From Variovorax paradoxus (GTDB lineage: Bacteria; Pseudomonadota; Gammaproteobacteria; Burkholderiales; Burkholderiaceae_C), in the NCBI RefSeq assembly GCF_029919115.1, contig NZ_CP123990.1, forward strand, positions 2,542,001 to 2,606,000: DNA of 64,000 nt. The letters run 5' to 3'. The notes under the pieces are model-generated. The model ran no database searches. It was not told where the DNA came from and saw only the letters and a program-made list of their open reading frames with translations. Below are positions 1 to 8,147 of the stretch, piece after piece; within the stretch, counting starts at the first letter, position 1, and every line of letters begins with the position of its first letter. The position numbers and the translations under genes are program-made.

Positions 1-156
1 GCATGGGAAGTCTCACTTTCTGAGGCGCTATTGTGGCGAAAGCCGCGGGCAATAAAGCTGCGTAAGGCCATCGGCTTTCAACGATATATTGCAACTATCG
101 CTGCCCGCCCCCACACCGCCCCCATACGGCAGACGAGCGCCGCGCTTCCAGCCCCC

Positions 157-804
157 ATGAAAAAAGACAACATTCCCCTCTTCTTCGCCACCCTGCAGGC
201 GGCCAATCCCACCCCTGAAACCGAGCTTGAATACGCCACGCCCTTCGAGCTGCTGGCCGCCGTGCTGCTTTCCGCGCAGGCGACGGACGTGGGCGTGAAC
301 AAGGCCACCCGCAAGCTTTTTCCGGTGGCGAACACGCCACAAGCCATCCTGAGGCTGGGCGTGGAAGGCCTGGAGGAATACATCAAGACCATCGGGCTCT
401 ACCGCAGCAAGGCCAAGCACCTGATCGAGACTTGCCGCATGCTCGTGGAGCAGCACGGCGGCGAAGTGCCGCGCACGCGCGCCGAGCTCGAGGCGCTGCC
501 GGGCGTCGGGCGCAAGACCGCGAACGTGGTGCTCAACGTGGCATTCGGCGAGGCGACGATTGCCGTGGACACGCACATCTTTCGCGTCAGCAACCGCACC
601 GGGCTTGCGCCGGGCAAGACGCCGCTCGAAGTGGAGCTCAAGCTGGAGAAGCGGGTGCCTTTCGAGTTTCGGCTGCATGCGCACCACTGGCTCATCTTGC
701 ATGGGCGCTACATCTGCGTGGCGCGCACGCCAAAGTGCTGGGAATGCGCGGTGGCGCCCTACTGCGACTACAAGCCGAAGACGCCTCGGCCCAAGTCGGC
801 CTGA
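157..804 (+). CDS. nth: Endonuclease III (DNA glycosylase/AP lyase)
   Basis: Base-excision repair enzyme that removes oxidised pyrimidines and cuts at abasic sites. The 215-residue protein has the family's full length. The helix-hairpin-helix LPGVGRK lies at residues 114-120 with catalytic Lys120, and VDTH supplies catalytic Asp138. Four cysteines at 187, 194, 197 and 203 (C-x6-C-x2-C-x5-C) form the [4Fe-4S] site. I start at ATG 157 (MKKDN...), because residues encoded further upstream do not resemble the family. It converges on the SDR gene with an 18-base gap. Identification is secure. Confidence 0.96.
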   Translation: MKKDNIPLFFATLQAANPTPETELEYATPFELLAAVLLSAQATDVGVNKATRKLFPVANTPQAILRLGVEGLEEYIKTIGLYRSKAKHLIETCRMLVEQHGGEVPRTRAELEALPGVGRKTANVVLNVAFGEATIAVDTHIFRVSNRTGLAPGKTPLEVELKLEKRVPFEFRLHAHHWLILHGRYICVARTPKCWECAVAPYCDYKPKTPRPKSA

Positions 805-822
805 TGCCGACCCTTGCCCAGG

Positions 823-1719
823 CTAGAGCTCGAATGCTTCGGGCTGCCGTCCGTCGATGTCGGTAAAGCCGTATTCACGCGCTAGGTCAGCCACGCGGTG
901 CACGCCGCCGCTTTTCTGCATCACCCGCGCGTCGCCCGCCAGCGCGGCAATGGCGCGGCCCAGGTAGCGCGGCGACTCGGTTCTTGCGAGCGCCGGGCGT
1001 TCACGCCAATGCGCTTCGTCGGTCTTGTGCCCGGCGAGCACGAACTCGGTTCGCATCCAGCCCGGTGAAAGCGCAAGCGACGCCACACCGTGCGGGCGGA
1101 GTTCCTCGGCCATGCCAAAGGCCAACCGGTTCATCGCCGACTTGGCGAGATCGTAGAACAGGTTGCCGCGCATGTACTTGTCGCGGTCCCAGAAGCTGGT
1201 GATCGCGATCAGGCCGCTCTTCTGCGCCACCATGAGCGGCGCCGCGAACCGGCTCGCGAGCAGGTGGTTGCGCACGCCGCGGTCGAACATCGAGTCCCAG
1301 TTGGAAAGCGGATGCTCCCAGAACGGTGCCTCGAAAACGCCGTCGAAGGTTTCGTGCCCGCCCCAGGCGTTGTTCACCAGCACGTCGAGGCGGCCCTGCT
1401 CGCGCTGCACCCGCGCGAAGAGGCTTGCCACGTCGTCTTCCTGTGTGTGGTCGCAGCGCACCGCAATGCCGTGGCCGCCCATGCGCGTGAGTTCATCGGC
1501 CGTATCGTCGATGCTGCCCGGGAGGGCTTCGAGTTCCGAGAGCGCGAGGATGCGTCCATAGCTTTCGGCCGGCCGCGCGCGCGTGCTGCGGCCTGTGACG
1601 TACACGGTGGCCCCCGCCGCGCCCAGCTCCAGGGCAATGCCGCGGCCGGCGCCCCGGCTGGCGCCGGTCACCACGGCCACGCGGCCCTTCAGCGGCTTCT
1701 TGGCTTCGTCGTCTTGCAT
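823..1719 (-). CDS. SDR-family NAD(P)-dependent oxidoreductase
   Basis: Classical short-chain dehydrogenase, 298 residues. The N-terminal Rossmann motif TGASRGAG binds the cofactor. It also has NNAWGG, a serine in AITSF, and the Y-x3-K pair in FYDLAK as the catalytic centre. The overall layout resembles DHRS1-like SDRs. The start chosen (MQDDEAKK) has AAAGGAAAG upstream, and residues coded further upstream do not resemble an SDR. It lies 49 bases downstream of an AraC-type regulator on the same strand, which may control it. The substrate cannot be read from sequence. Confidence 0.88.
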   Translation of the reverse strand: MQDDEAKKPLKGRVAVVTGASRGAGRGIALELGAAGATVYVTGRSTRARPAESYGRILALSELEALPGSIDDTADELTRMGGHGIAVRCDHTQEDDVASLFARVQREQGRLDVLVNNAWGGHETFDGVFEAPFWEHPLSNWDSMFDRGVRNHLLASRFAAPLMVAQKSGLIAITSFWDRDKYMRGNLFYDLAKSAMNRLAFGMAEELRPHGVASLALSPGWMRTEFVLAGHKTDEAHWRERPALARTESPRYLGRAIAALAGDARVMQKSGGVHRVADLAREYGFTDIDGRQPEAFEL

Positions 1720-1768
1720 CGAGTTCTTTCCTTTTTCTCCGAGTTCGAAGCCCGAAGGTACCGCCGCG

Positions 1769-2671
1769 TCACGTCGCCGTATTGGAAGAAACCGAAACCG
1801 TGCGGCCGAGAAACTCGGTCGGCGTGAGGCCGCTGAGCGCCTTGAACTCGTTGACCAGGTGCGACTGGTCGTAGAAGCCGCCATCGAGCGCCAGTTCCGC
1901 CCAGCCGGGCATGCGCGGCCGCGGCTGCCGCAAGGCGCGCAGGCAGGCATGCAGCCGCGCGAGCCTGCCCCACGTGCGCGGCGAGAGGCCCACCTGCTGT
2001 TGGAACAGCTGCTGCAACCGGCGCTCGCCGATTCCGACCGCTGCCGCCACATCGCGCAGCGACTGCCGCCCGCCCGATTCCCCGATCAGCTGCGCCGCCT
2101 TTATTGCGGCCAAAGGGGTGGCCGGTTGAAGGGCCGCGTCAGCCTGCGCCAGCCGCTGCCGGAGCATGGCGCACAGCACCGCAACCCGCGAGGCGTCGTC
2201 ACACGCGGCTGCCATGCGTTCGCGCAGTTCGGCGCCTTGGCCACGCCAGAGTTGATCGAGGTGCACCGCGGTGCCGGCAATCTCGCCGGCGGGCATGCCG
2301 AGCAGCGCCGCGGCCGCGCCGGGGCGCAGCGTGACCGACAGCCCCTCGACGTTGCCGCGCAGCCGAACCAGCGCCGGTGCAGCCGAGGCGCCGATTGCTT
2401 CAACGGGCTGCCCGGCGCCGTCACCCACAGAGGGCGCATCGCCAAGGTTGAAGACCAGCCGCACCGCGCCGTCGGGCAGCACGCGCTCGAGCACTTCGCG
2501 CCCGTCAGGCAGCGCTTCGCGGTAGAGCAGGATGTGCGCGACGTGCGAGCGCAATGCCGCCGCAACCGGAAAGGTCCGCAGCGACCCCGCCGGCATCGCA
2601 GCCTCGGGCCCGTGCAACGGGTCTTCGTCGAGTCGAACGTACAGGCGCTCGTGGAAAGGCTGTGCGGGCAT
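1769..2671 (-). CDS. AraC-family transcriptional regulator
   Basis: 300-residue regulator. The C-terminal third has the two helix-turn-helix motifs of AraC/XylS proteins (RDVAAAVGIGERRLQQLFQ, then GFYDQSHLVNEFKALSGLTP). The N-terminal part looks like an effector-sensing domain with no recognisable ligand. It sits between cobC upstream (42-base gap) and the SDR gene downstream (49-base gap), all leftward. It could be the local regulator of the SDR or the distal gene of the cob transcript. The target is not known. Confidence 0.88.
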   Translation of the reverse strand: MPAQPFHERLYVRLDEDPLHGPEAAMPAGSLRTFPVAAALRSHVAHILLYREALPDGREVLERVLPDGAVRLVFNLGDAPSVGDGAGQPVEAIGASAAPALVRLRGNVEGLSVTLRPGAAAALLGMPAGEIAGTAVHLDQLWRGQGAELRERMAAACDDASRVAVLCAMLRQRLAQADAALQPATPLAAIKAAQLIGESGGRQSLRDVAAAVGIGERRLQQLFQQQVGLSPRTWGRLARLHACLRALRQPRPRMPGWAELALDGGFYDQSHLVNEFKALSGLTPTEFLGRTVSVSSNTAT

Positions 2672-2713
2672 GGCGCGGATGGGGCAATGGAATGGCGCGG
2701 ACGCTGCCGCCCG

Positions 2714-3265
2714 TCAGTCGCATTCGATCAGCAGGCACGCCCCGTAGTCAATGGGGCCAGCCGGCCATTGCGTCGCGGCCTCCACGCGCCGCACTCCGCG
2801 GTGCAGCAGTTGCACCGCGCGCATCACTCCCGCATGCGTGACCCACACCGCGTCTTGCCCTGACGCGCGCCACTCATCGAAAGCAGCGCCCGTGCGCTGC
2901 ATGAAGCTGGCCGTGCTTTCGCCGTACTCGCCCGGAAGACCGTCGGCAAAATTACCGATCCATGCGTCGAAATCTGCAAGGGGAATGGAGGCCCATGGCC
3001 GGCCTTCCCAGATGCCGAAGTCCATCTCGGCCAGGCGCGCGTCCGCCCGCACGGCAAGGTCCGGACGCAGCATGCCGATGGCGTCGGCCAGCTCCGCACA
3101 ACGGCGCAGGGGGGAGTGGACCACCGCGGTGCCCGCGGGTATGCAGGCCTGCACGGCGCGCGCAACCGCCAGCGTTGCCTCCGCAGGCACGCAGACATCC
3201 GTCACGCCGTAGCAAAGGCCCGGCGCGGCGTCGGTCCGCGCGTGACGGACGAGCCACAGCTTCAT
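2714..3265 (-). CDS. cobC: Alpha-ribazole-5'-phosphate phosphatase (histidine phosphatase)
   Basis: Histidine-phosphatase protein of 183 residues starting MKLWLVRHARTD. The phosphohistidine motif RHA is at the N terminus. VVHSPLRRC, EMDFGIWEG and VTHAGVMRA complete the fold. In cobalamin synthesis this family dephosphorylates alpha-ribazole phosphate or cobalamin phosphate. The call rests on context as well as fold: the ATG overlaps the end of cobS by 4 bases, and cobT and cobQ precede it. The longer reading upstream is rejected because it runs into cobS. Confidence 0.86.
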   Translation of the reverse strand: MKLWLVRHARTDAAPGLCYGVTDVCVPAEATLAVARAVQACIPAGTAVVHSPLRRCAELADAIGMLRPDLAVRADARLAEMDFGIWEGRPWASIPLADFDAWIGNFADGLPGEYGESTASFMQRTGAAFDEWRASGQDAVWVTHAGVMRAVQLLHRGVRRVEAATQWPAGPIDYGACLLIECD

Positions 3266-4056
3266 GTCTGCCACGCCAGAGCAAGATAAATCGCAAGCTC
3301 GCACACCTGCTGCGTCCCGCCGAGCCCGTCGCCGGTAAAGCCCTGCAACCGGCGACGGAACATGCGCGCCAATACCAGCGCCACGCCAGCGCATGCTGCG
3401 ACCATGGCCGCCGTTCTTGCGGGGCCCTGCATCACCAGCACCAGTGCAAGGGCAGGCACCGACCAGAGCACGCCGACCAGCAAGGCGCCGCCGCCGATCG
3501 CGTCGGCCAGCGGCTTGGCCTTGCTCGCGCCGGCATCGCCCACATACGGCAGCCAGCGAATCAAAAACAGCGGCGCCAGCCGCGACAGCACATGCGCGCC
3601 GACGATGGCACCGGCCACCGCCTGCACCCCCTGCCCCGCCAGCGAAGCAAGCAACGCGGCCTTGAGGCCTAACGCAAGCACCAGCGCAATGGTCCCGAAG
3701 GCACCGATGCGCGAGTCCTTCATGATCTCGAGCGCGCGGTTGCGGTCCGCCGATCCGCCCAGTCCGTCGGCCACGTCGGCCAAGCCGTCCTCATGAAAGG
3801 CACCGGTGAGCAGCACGGTCGCCACCATGCTCAGCAGCGCCGCAGCCAGTGCACCGGAGGGGCCCGGCAGGCCCTGCAGCGCCAAGACGAAAGCAGCCGC
3901 ACCTACGACACCCACGAGCCAGCCCACACCCGGAAAATGCGCCGCGCTCGCGCGCAGCATCTGCGGGCTGAATCCGACCCATTCGGCGAGCCGCCCAGTC
4001 ACCGGCACGCGCGTGAAGAACTGAAGGGCCAGCAGGTAGTGGCGAACGCCGTTCAT
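3262..4056 (-). CDS. cobS: Adenosylcobinamide-GDP ribazoletransferase (cobalamin synthase)
   Basis: Integral membrane enzyme joining adenosylcobinamide-GDP to alpha-ribazole (phosphate) to complete cobalamin. 264 residues, the usual length. The signature HEDGLADVADGLGG at residues 88-101 carries the conserved acidic metal-binding residues, and several hydrophobic helices follow. It lies 6 bases after cobT and overlaps cobC, so cobQTSC form one translation-coupled unit. Confidence 0.95.
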   Translation of the reverse strand: MNGVRHYLLALQFFTRVPVTGRLAEWVGFSPQMLRASAAHFPGVGWLVGVVGAAAFVLALQGLPGPSGALAAALLSMVATVLLTGAFHEDGLADVADGLGGSADRNRALEIMKDSRIGAFGTIALVLALGLKAALLASLAGQGVQAVAGAIVGAHVLSRLAPLFLIRWLPYVGDAGASKAKPLADAIGGGALLVGVLWSVPALALVLVMQGPARTAAMVAACAGVALVLARMFRRRLQGFTGDGLGGTQQVCELAIYLALAWQT

Positions 4057-4062
4057 CGCGCT

Positions 4063-5109
4063 TCAGCTGTCCTTGCGCGACACGCCCGCTGCCTCGAAGC
4101 TCGCCATTTCGCGCAGGATGCGGCAGGCCGATTCGAGCAGCGGCCAAGCCAGCGCGCCGCCCGAACCTTCGCCAAGGCGCAAATCGAGATTCAGCAAAGG
4201 CTCCAACCCGAGGTGCTTCAACAACAGCGCATGCCCCGGTTCCGCCGAGCTGTGCGCGGCCACGCAACGCTGGGCCACGTGCGGCTGCAGCGCCTGCGCC
4301 ACCAGCACTGCCGCGCTCGCGATGAATCCATCGACCACGATCACGCGCCGCTCTTCCGCCGCCTGCAGCACCGCGCCGACCAGGGTCGCGATTTCGAAGC
4401 CACCAAACGCAGCCAATGCATCCAGCGGCGCGGCGGCTGATGCATGCAAGGCCAGCACCTCGCGCAGCACCGTGCGCTTGCGCGCCAGCCCGGCGGCGTC
4501 GAGCCCCGTGCCTGCGCCGGTGCAGGCATCGATGCCGAGGCCCGCCAGGCGCGAAAGCAGCATGGCCGCCGCCGAGCTGTTGCCGATGCCCATCTCGCCG
4601 AGCAGCAAGGCATTGCCGGGGAGCGCGCGCACCACCTCGCGGCCGTTGGCAATGGCCTGCGCGCATTGCTCCGGCGTCATCGCAGGCCCAGCCGACGCAT
4701 CGGCAGTGCCGGCGGCGATGCGGCGCGACACCAGCCCCGGGCGCGCCTGAAAGTCGCGCCGCACGCCGCAGTCGACCACCGTCAGCGCGAGTCCATGCTG
4801 GCGCGCCAGCACGCTCACCGCCGCACCGCCTGCAAGAAAGTTCTCGACCATCTGCCAGGTCACGTCGCTCGGAAACGCGGAGACGCCGCGCGCCGCCAGG
4901 CCATGGTCACCCGCGCACACCAGCATCTGCGGCGCTTCGAGCACGGGCGTTTCGCTGCCCAGGATCAGGCCGATGCGCAGGGCCAGGCTCTCGAGGCGGC
5001 CAAGCGCGCCGAGCGGCTTGGTCTTGTTGTCGAGCGCGCCCTGCAGCCGTGCCGCAAGCGCGTCGTCGCGAATATCGAAGACGGAAGGAATGGTGTTCTT
5101 GTCGGTCAT
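4063..5109 (-). CDS. cobT: Nicotinate-nucleotide-dimethylbenzimidazole phosphoribosyltransferase
   Basis: Makes alpha-ribazole-5'-phosphate, activating the lower ligand of cobalamin. 348 residues. Family motifs include CAGDHG, LLGEMGIGN and the C-terminal LGEGSGG, whose Glu (about residue 314) is the catalytic base in this family. The ATG overlaps the cobQ stop by 4 bases. No 5,6-dimethylbenzimidazole synthase gene (bluB) is visible nearby, so the base must come from elsewhere in the genome or the medium. Confidence 0.95.
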   Translation of the reverse strand: MTDKNTIPSVFDIRDDALAARLQGALDNKTKPLGALGRLESLALRIGLILGSETPVLEAPQMLVCAGDHGLAARGVSAFPSDVTWQMVENFLAGGAAVSVLARQHGLALTVVDCGVRRDFQARPGLVSRRIAAGTADASAGPAMTPEQCAQAIANGREVVRALPGNALLLGEMGIGNSSAAAMLLSRLAGLGIDACTGAGTGLDAAGLARKRTVLREVLALHASAAAPLDALAAFGGFEIATLVGAVLQAAEERRVIVVDGFIASAAVLVAQALQPHVAQRCVAAHSSAEPGHALLLKHLGLEPLLNLDLRLGEGSGGALAWPLLESACRILREMASFEAAGVSRKDS

Positions 5110-6545
5110 GCGATCAGGCCGTGCAGTACGCCGGCCTCGAAGTGGGTGTCGATGAAATCGGCCAGGCCGTCGAAAGTGGAATCGAGCGTGGGTGCCGCGG
5201 CGCCGAAGAGCGCGTGCAACACGGCCGCATCTTCGAACAGACCGTGCAGGTACAGGCCCAGCACATTGCCGCGCGCGTTCTGCCAGGCCAGGCCTTCGGG
5301 CATCACGGCATGGCCGTCCTGCGCCATTTGCGGATGTATCGCGGTCTGGCCATGGTGTATTTCATAGCCTGCCACCGGCACGTTCGAAAGCACAGCCCAT
5401 TGGCCGCCGAGTTCACCGAAGATGGCAGCTCGATGGCGCACGGTTTTCTCGCGCTCGAACACGGTCACCAAAGGCAGCAGCCCGAGGCCGGGCGCATTGC
5501 CGTCGATGCCATGCGGATCGACCAGCGCCTCGCCCAGCATCTGCAAGCCGCCGCAAACGCCGAGCACGGCGCCGCCGCCGGCCGCATGAGCGGCAATGGC
5601 ACGGTCCAGCCCCTGCGTGCGCAGCCACGCGAGGTCGCCGCTGGTGTGCTTGGAGCCGGGCAGCACGATCCAGTCGGCACCGGCCACGTCGGCCGGCGTG
5701 CGCGCCCACACCAGCCGAACGCCGGGCACATTCTTGAGCGGCTGGAACTCGTCGAGATTGCTGATGCGTGGATACGCCACCACCGCCACCGTGCGCGTAA
5801 CGACGCCGCTCGAGCGGCTCCGGTCGTCGAACACGCCGTCTTCCTCCGGCAGGCCGTGCTGCCACCACATGGGCAGCGTGGCCACGGTGGGTACGCCGGT
5901 CAGCGCCTGCAGTTGCTGCGGCGCCGGGGCCAGCAGCGAGGCATCGCCACGAAACTTGTTGAGCACAAAGCCGCGCAACAATGTGCGGTCGCTCTCGGGC
6001 ATCAATGCCCATGTGCCGTAGAGATGCGCGAAAGCGCCGCCGCGGTCGATGTCGGTCACCAGCAGGCAGCGCGCATCCGCATGGCGGGCGACGCGCAAGT
6101 TGACGATGTCGCTGGCCATCAGGTTGATTTCGGCCGGCGAGCCGGCGCCTTCGATCACCACCACGTCGTTGTCGGCGCGCAATTCGTCGAACGCCGAAGC
6201 AATCTGCGGCCACACGCGCTCGCTGCGCCCGCGCCAGGGCATGGCCGTGAGCTCTTCATTCACCTGCCCCATCAGCACCACCTGGCTGTGGGTGTCGCGC
6301 TCGGGCTTGAGCAGCAGCGGGTTCATGCGCACGTGCGGTACGGCGCGCGCCGCCAGCGCCTGAAAGTATTGCGCGCTGCCGATCTCGCCGCCATCGACCA
6401 CGCGGGCGTTGTTGCTCATGTTCTGCGCCTTGAAAGGCGCCACCTTCAGGCCCTGCCGCGCATACCAGCGGCACAGCGCAGTGACCAGCCAGCTCTTGCC
6501 GGCGCCACTGGTCGTGCCCAGAACCATCACGCATCGGGTTGTCAT
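5106..6545 (-). CDS. cobQ: Adenosylcobyric acid synthase (glutamine-hydrolysing)
   Basis: ATP- and glutamine-dependent amidase that amidates adenosylcobyrinic acid a,c-diamide to adenosylcobyric acid. 479 residues from MTTRCVMVLG. The N-terminal dethiobiotin-synthetase-like P-loop is GTTSGAGKS (residues 10-18). The C-terminal class-I glutamine amidotransferase domain has LPGSKHTSGDL (295-305), nucleophile Cys331 in VCGGLQMLG and a His in LYLHGLF. It starts 85 bases after the efflux channel gene, with a terminator hairpin between them, and begins the cobQTSC unit. Confidence 0.95.
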   Translation of the reverse strand: MTTRCVMVLGTTSGAGKSWLVTALCRWYARQGLKVAPFKAQNMSNNARVVDGGEIGSAQYFQALAARAVPHVRMNPLLLKPERDTHSQVVLMGQVNEELTAMPWRGRSERVWPQIASAFDELRADNDVVVIEGAGSPAEINLMASDIVNLRVARHADARCLLVTDIDRGGAFAHLYGTWALMPESDRTLLRGFVLNKFRGDASLLAPAPQQLQALTGVPTVATLPMWWQHGLPEEDGVFDDRSRSSGVVTRTVAVVAYPRISNLDEFQPLKNVPGVRLVWARTPADVAGADWIVLPGSKHTSGDLAWLRTQGLDRAIAAHAAGGGAVLGVCGGLQMLGEALVDPHGIDGNAPGLGLLPLVTVFEREKTVRHRAAIFGELGGQWAVLSNVPVAGYEIHHGQTAIHPQMAQDGHAVMPEGLAWQNARGNVLGLYLHGLFEDAAVLHALFGAAAPTLDSTFDGLADFIDTHFEAGVLHGLIA

Positions 6546-6601
6546 GCGGCTATTGTCCGTTGTCGCCGCATGCCGCTTCCTCGAAACCCGGCTGCCCAAA
6601 G

Positions 6602-6623
6602 AAAAAGGGGCTTGCGCCCCTTT
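6602..6623 (-). terminator. Rho-independent terminator after the efflux operon
   Basis: On the minus strand an 8-bp stem (AAAGGGGC / GCCCCTTT, 4-base loop) is followed by TTCTTTG. It begins 7 bases past the stop of the outer-membrane channel gene. It separates the efflux operon from cobQ, which then has only about 55 bases for its own promoter. Confidence 0.7.
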
Positions 6624-6629
6624 GGTGTT

Positions 6630-8129
6630 TCAGCGTGCCGCGGCCTGCACCGCGCCCGGCGCACCGGGCTCAGGCTGCGCCTGCGCAGTGGCCGCAGGCA
6701 CTTCCCACCCGCCGCCGATGGCGCGGATCAGCCCCACGGCCGCCTGGTACTGCGCCGACTTCACCTGCAGTGCCTGGCGACGGTTGCGCAGTTCGCTGCG
6801 GCGGGCGTCGAGCAGGTCGAGCTGGCTGATGTAGCCGTTGCGGTAGCGCGTGTCCGACAGGCTGGTCGCGCGCTGGGCCGAAGTGACGGCCTGCGCCTGC
6901 ACGGCCGATTGTTCCTGCAGGATGCGGATGGCGGAGAGCTGGTCTTCCACCTCCTGGAACGCCACCAGCACCTGGCTGCGGTAGTTGGCCAGCGCACCGT
7001 CGAGCTGCGCGTTGGCGCCCTGCACGCCGGCTTCGCGGCGGCCGCCGTCGAAAATCGGCAGCGAGAGCAGCGCACCCACGCCCCACGAGCGGGCCGACCA
7101 CTTGAACAGGTCGCCGATCTCGGGCGATGCATAACCGGCCGCACCTGTCAGCGAGATGTCCGGGAACCAGGCAGCCTGCGCGACGCCCACACGGGCCTGC
7201 GCCGCGAGCACGGCGTTCTGCGCGGCCGAGACATCCGGGCGGCGCGTGAGCACCGTGGCCGGCACGCCCGGCGGCACCGACGGCAGCGCGGTGGCCCACT
7301 CATCGGTACGCAGGCCGAAGCTCGAGGCCGAATCGCCCACCAGCACCGCGAGCGCATGTTCGACCTGTGCACGCTGCCGGTCGAGCGCGAGTGCGTCCGA
7401 TTCGGTGGACGACACCTCGGTCTGCACGCGTGCCACATCCAGCTCGGCGATGTCGCCGGCCTGTTGGCGGCGCTGCGTCAGGCGCAGCGTGTCGCGGTAG
7501 GCCTCGACCTGCTCGCGCACCAGGGCACGCTCGGCGTCGAGCGCACGCAGCTGCAGGTAGGTCTGCGCCACCTCGGCCTGCACTGCAAGGCGCGTGCTTT
7601 GCAGCAGCGCTTCTCGGCTGGCCGCATCGAGCTTGGCCGCATTGCTCGCACCCGAGAGCCGGCCGAACAGGTCGACCTCGTACGAGAAGGTGGCGCCGAT
7701 GTTGGTCATCGTGGCCGGCCGGGTGCTGGCCGTGGCCTTGTCGAGGCCCGCACCGCGGTTGGCACCGGCACCCAGGCCGATCTGCGGCAGGCGGTCGGCC
7801 TGGGCACTGCGCGCCAGGGCGCGAGCTTCCGCAAGCCGGGCCGCCGCGGCCTGGATGTTGTTGTTGTTGACGTCCGCCTTTTCGACCAGCGCATTGAGCA
7901 CCGGGTCGTTGAAGGCCAGCCACCAGGCGCCGCGCGCCTGCGCTTCGGAAGGCACCGCACGCGTCCAGCCCGCGGGCGGGGCGGCGCCCTGCTCCTTGAA
8001 CTGGGCGGTGGTCTGGATTTCCGGCACGCCGGAGGGCACGGTCGCGCAGCCGGCCAGCGCCAGGGCTGCCACCAGCGGCAGCAAGGCGGTGCGAAGCGGC
8101 TTGACCCAAGGTTGTACTGAGAATTTCAT
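6630..8129 (-). CDS. opcM: RND efflux outer-membrane channel lipoprotein (OpcM/OprC type)
   Basis: TolC-superfamily outer-membrane channel of the NodT class, 499 residues. A lipoprotein signal ends in LALAGC, giving lipidation at Cys28. The rest shows the duplicated OEP layout of long helices rich in Ala, Gln and Arg (AARLAEARALARSAQADRL, then RRQALQVKSAQYQAAVG). It starts 18 bases after the pump gene and completes the tripartite pump. The symbol follows synteny with Burkholderia ceoAB-opcM. OprC of bpeEF-oprC is the same position under another name. Confidence 0.9.
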   Translation of the reverse strand: MKFSVQPWVKPLRTALLPLVAALALAGCATVPSGVPEIQTTAQFKEQGAAPPAGWTRAVPSEAQARGAWWLAFNDPVLNALVEKADVNNNNIQAAAARLAEARALARSAQADRLPQIGLGAGANRGAGLDKATASTRPATMTNIGATFSYEVDLFGRLSGASNAAKLDAASREALLQSTRLAVQAEVAQTYLQLRALDAERALVREQVEAYRDTLRLTQRRQQAGDIAELDVARVQTEVSSTESDALALDRQRAQVEHALAVLVGDSASSFGLRTDEWATALPSVPPGVPATVLTRRPDVSAAQNAVLAAQARVGVAQAAWFPDISLTGAAGYASPEIGDLFKWSARSWGVGALLSLPIFDGGRREAGVQGANAQLDGALANYRSQVLVAFQEVEDQLSAIRILQEQSAVQAQAVTSAQRATSLSDTRYRNGYISQLDLLDARRSELRNRRQALQVKSAQYQAAVGLIRAIGGGWEVPAATAQAQPEPGAPGAVQAAAR

Positions 8130-8147
8130 GATGAGCTTTCTTCTCGA

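Noticed and set aside
1..156. Possible feature upstream of nth
   Set aside because: Only a weak TATATT at 85-90 as a possible -10 box; no gene, RNA or repeat could be supported in this stretch.
4416..8120. Very long open frame (over 1200 codons) on the plus strand
   Set aside because: It lies opposite cobT, cobQ and opcM, is rich in Arg/Ala/His/Gln, and has no recognisable domain. It is an antisense shadow of GC-rich codons.
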